Origin: Calliopum simillimum
Taxonomy: Eukaryota; Arthropoda; Insecta; Diptera; Lauxaniidae
Length of the DNA: 64,000 nt
Assembly (NCBI GenBank): GCA_951812925.1
Contig: OX638369.1
Coordinates: forward strand, 14,537,329-14,601,328
Direction of reading: 5' to 3'
The notes beneath the pieces are model-generated. The model was not told the origin of the DNA, ran no database searches, and saw nothing but the letters and a program-made list of their open reading frames with translations. Each line of letters starts with the position of its first letter. Within the stretch, counting starts at the first letter, position 1. The position numbers and the translations under genes were made by a program. Shown here one piece after another: positions 59,837 to 64,000 of this stretch.

Positions 59837-60316
59837 TAGTGATGAGCAAAATTAGTCTTGGTCTTGCGTCTTGTTCTTGGTCTTGCTAATTTTGAGAGAC
59901 CAAGAGCAAGACCAAGATGCTGATATTTTTGCAAGACCAAGACCAAGACTGCTATGGTCTTGGTCTTGGTCTTGCTCACGATAATTATCAAGACCAAGAC
60001 TGCTTTTCAGTCTTGCTAATTTATAGTTAAAAGTTCTTTCACGCCCGTTTTGAAGATAAAATCATCTCTCGATTTGAATTTTGGCATCTTAAAAACCCAA
60101 CTGCTTTGGAAAAATATGGTTTTGAATACTCAATATCTCTGAAAATTTTTTCAAGACCAAGACCAAGACCGAGACCAAGACTTAATGAGCAAGATCAAGA
60201 CCAAGACCAAGACTCAATATTAAAACCAAGACCAAGACCAAGACTCAATGTGCAAGAACAAGACCAAGACCAAGACTGCTATGGTCTTGTTCTTGGTCTT
60301 GGTTTGCTCATCACTA
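59837..60316. mobile_element. hAT-like MITE rich in AAGACC hexamers
   Basis: The ends TAGTGATGAGCAAA / TTTGCTCATCACTA are perfect 14-base inverted repeats. TTGAAAGG lies directly on both sides (59829-59836, 60317-60324), an exact 8-bp target duplication as made by hAT transposons. Inside are many AAGACC and GGTCTT runs in both orientations and internal 'ATGTGCAAGAACAAGACC' and 'CAAGACTGCTATGGTCTTG' words that also occur in the unit at 2928-3038. No coding capacity. Confidence 0.85.
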
Positions 60317-60334
60317 TTGAAAGGAGACGAAATG

Positions 60335-60553
60335 TCGAAAAGTATAGAAAAACATCTAAAATATCGGTTGATTATCAAAATTAGGTATTAAAAAACATTT
60401 AAAATATCGGCAAAAGTCCAAAAGAATCGAAAAACATCAAAAATATCGGAAAAAGTCCAAAAGTATCGAGAAACATCCAAATTATCGATAAAATTCCAAA
60501 AGTATCGAAAAACTTCCAAAACATCGGTAAAAGTCCAAAAGTATCAAAAAACG
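60335..60553. repeat. 39-bp minisatellite O, block 2
   Basis: Continuation after the hAT-like element: 'ATATCGGCAAAAGTCCAAAA', 'GAATCGAAAAACATC' and so on, about five units. Confidence 0.8.
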
Positions 60554-62404
60554 GAACAGAACAAGGCGTATATAAGAACTGTGATAAGTTTCTTGATGCG
60601 AATTGTTTGAACCACATTAAACATTTGCTGTAGCTGTTGTTGTCAAACTTGACAGAATATGTTTCTTATGGAAACTTCACAAAAGGTCTTACTTTACTGA
60701 ACTTCCGCTCATTTAATAAAGTGCCATTTATTCTGCATAATAATTGCATCTTAAGATAATTGTGAATTGTTTTAATGCAACACCATAGAATTGTGTACGT
60801 AAGTAGTAAGTAAGTAACATGTGAAAGACATGCACTTTTGCACTCGCATGCAATTGCAATTTCCTACTGGGCGTGGCAAAAGCGCTCAACTCAAAAAGCA
60901 AGCGCTGCAATTAGAGCGTATAAGTTGTGTGTTAAATATTTGAAATGTTGGAAATTTGAAAAGCAATTTTCCACCAATTCCAACGATGTAGCACTGAGTA
61001 CTTTGCTGCACTTTAGAGCCAAACAGGAGTAATACAACAAAGAAGCGCAAAGTGTCTTAACTCAAAATCATACAAATGTTGCAGTGCGTGTGTAAAATTT
61101 AAATTTTTCTAATGCATCCAATTATTTTGCCAACTCAGAATGACGATGATCACAAAAAAAAAAACCAGAGACAAGGAAGTTGAATATCATTCTATGCTAC
61201 AGATATTCTGTAAAAAAAGAACAAAAAGTTATCTTTTTATTATTTTTTGTTGTGTTTTTTTCGATATATCTTCCGCAGTTGTGCTGATAAGCGTGGAATT
61301 ACTTTTTCTGGTATTAAATGAGTTCCTCAACAACACACATCCATCCATCCAATTGTTGGCATTTGTGGCATTCGGCTGTTACTCGCTGTCATCTGTGGTA
61401 AATTTTGATGTTCTCTTTTAGTGCTGTTGCGGGGATTCATTCAACCTCATGGAGTGTCTTCCTCTTTTATTTTCTTTGATTTAAAAGTTTCAACCTTTTC
61501 AGCTTTGTTGTTTTTACTGATTTTTTATTGTGTTATCAATCTTGTTGTTATTATTGTTGTTGTTGTGGAAAAATTAGATTTAGTTGTTAGTTTTGTGGAA
61601 CACTCTGCAACAGCAACAACAGCAACAGCAGCAAGTACTTGAGATTGCATGAAGTGTTATGCTGTCTGCCGCTAAGTGTTGAAGGGTCCAAAAGACACAA
61701 ACCTGTTGACTTTACTCTGTAGAGCTTATAGGGCTTAAAAGGGAATTGGTATTGATCCTATTTCATAGTTAAATATTACGTTTAAATTTTAGATTAAATA
61801 AACTATTTCCGTTTTTCAAAAATTTATATTTATTAATACGCAAGAAAAAAGTTTGTCCTACCTTTTTTACTGTGTTAGAAATGGAGCACGACTTTGAACT
61901 ATGCACCATTAGAAAGGTATTTGTGTGTAAATGTGCAAAAAGTTTAAATTATTTTTAATATATTGCCATTAAACAATGTAAAACTAAACGCAAATTTTTC
62001 GATATTAACAACGTCCTAACACGCGGTCACATAGAGCTGAAAAGAGGATACAGCACAAAGAGAAAGACAAAAAGCTGACTGACACTGACTTTATGTTTTT
62101 TGTTTTCTTACGTTTCACATTTGTCATTGCACCAGGGAAGATACATGAGCTTTTTTGTACCAAATAACAAGAAAAGTACTAAAACTATTCAAAAAGTACC
62201 AAAATGATTTAGTACGTTTGTAGTGAAATTTTGACCTTTGGGTGATTCTAGTACGTGAACGGTTTTTCTTGCCCCCAAATGCACGAGAAAAAAATTTCCT
62301 TCGAAGTTGCCATAGACATTAAAAAACAGGATCAAAATTTCTCATATAATTACAGTGGAAGATTTTCTCTTGGTTGCAAAAACCTGTTTCATTGCACTCT
62401 GTCG
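60554..62404. other. Non-coding host-like region
   Basis: CAACAGCAACAACAGCAACA near 61608 and GTTGTTATTATTGTTGTTGT near 61542. Open frames of 60-93 codons have no motif. No gene is recognised. Confidence 0.4.
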
Positions 62405-62985
62405 ACGTTCTTCGATATTTTGGACCTTGGCCGATATATTAGATGTTTCTCTATACTTTTGGACTATAACCGATATTTTGGATGTTTCTCGATGCTTTTT
62501 TGCTTTTACCAATATTTTGGATGTTTTTTGACTCTATGGACTTTCACCGATATTTTGGATGTTTTCGATACTTTTTGACTTTTACCGATATATTGGATGT
62601 TTTTCGATACTTTTGGTCTTCAACCGGTATTTTAGATGTTTTTGGAACTGATATTTTGGATGTTTTTACATACTTCTCGACTTTAACCGATATTTTGGAT
62701 GTTTTTCGATACTTTTGGACTTTTTCCGATATTTTTGATGCTTTTCGATTTTTTTTTTTTTTTTTACTTTTACCGATGTATTGGATGTTTCTCGATACTT
62801 TTTGTCTTCAACCGATATATGAGATGTCTTTAGAACCGATATTTCGGATGTTTTTACATACTTCTCGACTTTTAAAGATATTTTAGATGTTTTTCGATAC
62901 TTTTGGACTTTAACCGATATTTCTGATGTTTTTCGACTTTTACCGAGATTTTAAATGTTTTTCGATACTTTTGAACTTTTACTAA
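62405..62985. repeat. 39-bp minisatellite O, inverted block
   Basis: The same unit read on the other strand (CCGATATTTTGGATGTTTTT, CGATACTTTTGGACTTT), about 15 copies. Opposite orientation to 58324-60553. Confidence 0.85.
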
Positions 62986-64000
62986 ATTTTGAGAAGGAAT
63001 AATAATTTTTTTTTTTTTTTATTTTAAGCATTCCGAAAAAGGTTACTCCAGCTTTACAAGTATTCTCAAATCATTTTGTGGTTTATTCAATACTTTTCAA
63101 CTTTTTTGGTGTAACTTTGGCATAGGGGCTTTTCTTTTTGTATATGACCCAGTAATACCCATATTCGAAAGAGATGTCTATTGTCGAAAAGCTATATATT
63201 TTTGTAACATACATAAGCTAAGATATTGCCGATTCATTTTAAATTTTCTGAAAAATATTTAAGCCAAATACCAGCATATCCCGATATGCATTGCTACACC
63301 ATGGCTTGTTTGGAGGATGTGGCATTGTCAATTTTTCCAAAGGATCTGATTCGTCCCGATGCTTTTTACATTTTTACTAAATCTCTTCAATGTATGAAAG
63401 AAAAGTTATCTCAAATTTAATTCAATACAAAAAAGCGGGGAAAATTACACCACTTCCTAAAGATAACAATTTTAGACATTAAAGCATTTGTAATGTAGGG
63501 ACATTGGCGCGCACTACTTTAGCTCCAATTTGACGGACATCAACTCTCTATTCGTCTACCGCTGAGTCTATGGCTTTTTCTTGTTAATATCAACAAGAAA
63601 TATCTGCACCAGCCTTCATGGATTACGTGGACACGCTGCTGCAGTAAAAATGCTTCTGCTGCATCATCTTCTACTGCGGCTGCTGCCACTACTGCTGCCG
63701 CCACTTCATTCGCATTCAACGTCCACTCATGCCAAGCTTGTTATGCGATGATGTTTACTTTATGTTAAATTAAGTCGAAAATCGTGCCATGCAAATCAGT
63801 TCAGACTTTGGTAGGTTTCTGCTTCAATTTTTCTAGCTCATTTCTAAGAGTTGAAAAGCTTTGGATTTTGCGCGTGTTGCATACAAAATGAATTAATGAT
63901 GGGCTACAAAACAAAAAATGAAATAAAATAATGAAAAAAAACCAAAAATCTCAAGAAAAAAAGTAATGCAAAAAGATGTTTAAAAAGAGTTGACTGCTGT
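62986..64000. other. Right-edge region, mostly non-coding
   Basis: Contains the exon candidate at 63220-63420 and a trinucleotide (CTG/GCC-type) stretch at 63640-63700. On the minus strand that stretch reads as an Ala-rich frame, probably just simple repeat. Confidence 0.35.
63220..63420 (+). CDS. Unidentified 66-codon open stretch, possible exon or gene fragment
   Basis: Open from after a stop at 63214 to TAA at 63418. It contains HCYTMACLEDVAL, KDLIRPDAFYIF and QCMKEKLSQI, with a more protein-like composition than the AT-driven frames around it. No family is recognised. No convincing splice acceptor (weak AG near 63222) and no poly(A) signal close behind. It could be a terminal exon, a retroposed fragment or chance. 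Confidence 0.25.
   Translation, partial: KILPIHFKFSEKYLSQIPAYPDMHCYTMACLEDVALSIFPKDLIRPDAFYIFTKSLQCMKEKLSQI

Noticed and set aside
59764..60384. Open frames with RPRPRPR and DQDQDQD
   Set aside because: Products of AAGACC repeats in the hAT-like element.

Overview
The window is AT-rich nuclear DNA from an insect, most probably a higher (cyclorrhaphan) fly. The evidence is one trypsin-like protease gene split by consensus GT-AG introns, many CAA/CAG/GTT runs, fly-type transposons (Tc1/mariner, pogo-like, LINE, a DINE-1/INE-1-like repeat) and the 'GGGCGTGGCA' repeat vocabulary common in fly genomes. The species cannot be named from this sequence. There is no bacterial gene, operon or CRISPR array.

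Only one host gene is convincing: the 5' two exons of a secreted clip/trypsin-type serine protease on the minus strand (3998 down to 1951). Its first intron is almost wholly a 1.5-kb palindromic transposon. The exons that should carry the catalytic Asp and Ser are not visible and probably lie left of base 1. Everything else is non-coding host DNA or repeats. A 70-codon open stretch near 63.2 kb is the only other faint exon candidate.

Layout: 0-4 kb protease gene with intronic palindrome; 5-6 kb second palindrome of the same family; 8.9-14.7 kb a 267-bp tandem repeat and a degenerate 'TTTGGACAAAC' field hosting two abutting palindromes (4-bp and TA target duplications) and a LINE; 16.3-18.7 kb a GGGCGTGGC repeat and a 380-bp tetranucleotide array; 21-28 kb nested insertions (palindromes, DINE-1-like element, second LINE copy); 29.2-37.5 kb a degenerate 'ATCAACATTTTTCG' minisatellite broken by several elements, including a 2.8-kb palindrome that itself carries a 1.56-kb pogo-like element; 37.5-38.9 kb an inverted copy of the 16-18 kb repeat; 42.2-43.2 kb a palindrome; 45.65-46.22 kb a (GGTCTT)n array of about 570 bp; 47.5-50.1 kb a TTAA-flanked element with inverted and tandem arms; 50.4-55.4 kb two broken Tc1/mariner transposase genes, one split by a 1.5-kb element with a 3-bp target duplication; 55.7-56.3 kb twin hairpin elements; 58.3-63 kb a 39-bp minisatellite in both orientations, with an hAT-like AAGACC-rich element carrying a perfect 8-bp target duplication.

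The most notable theme is the density of long, nearly perfect inverted repeats (eight or more of about 0.9-2.8 kb). They belong to several unrelated terminal-repeat families, often nested, and in several cases the empty site can be rebuilt from the other arm or from a sister copy.
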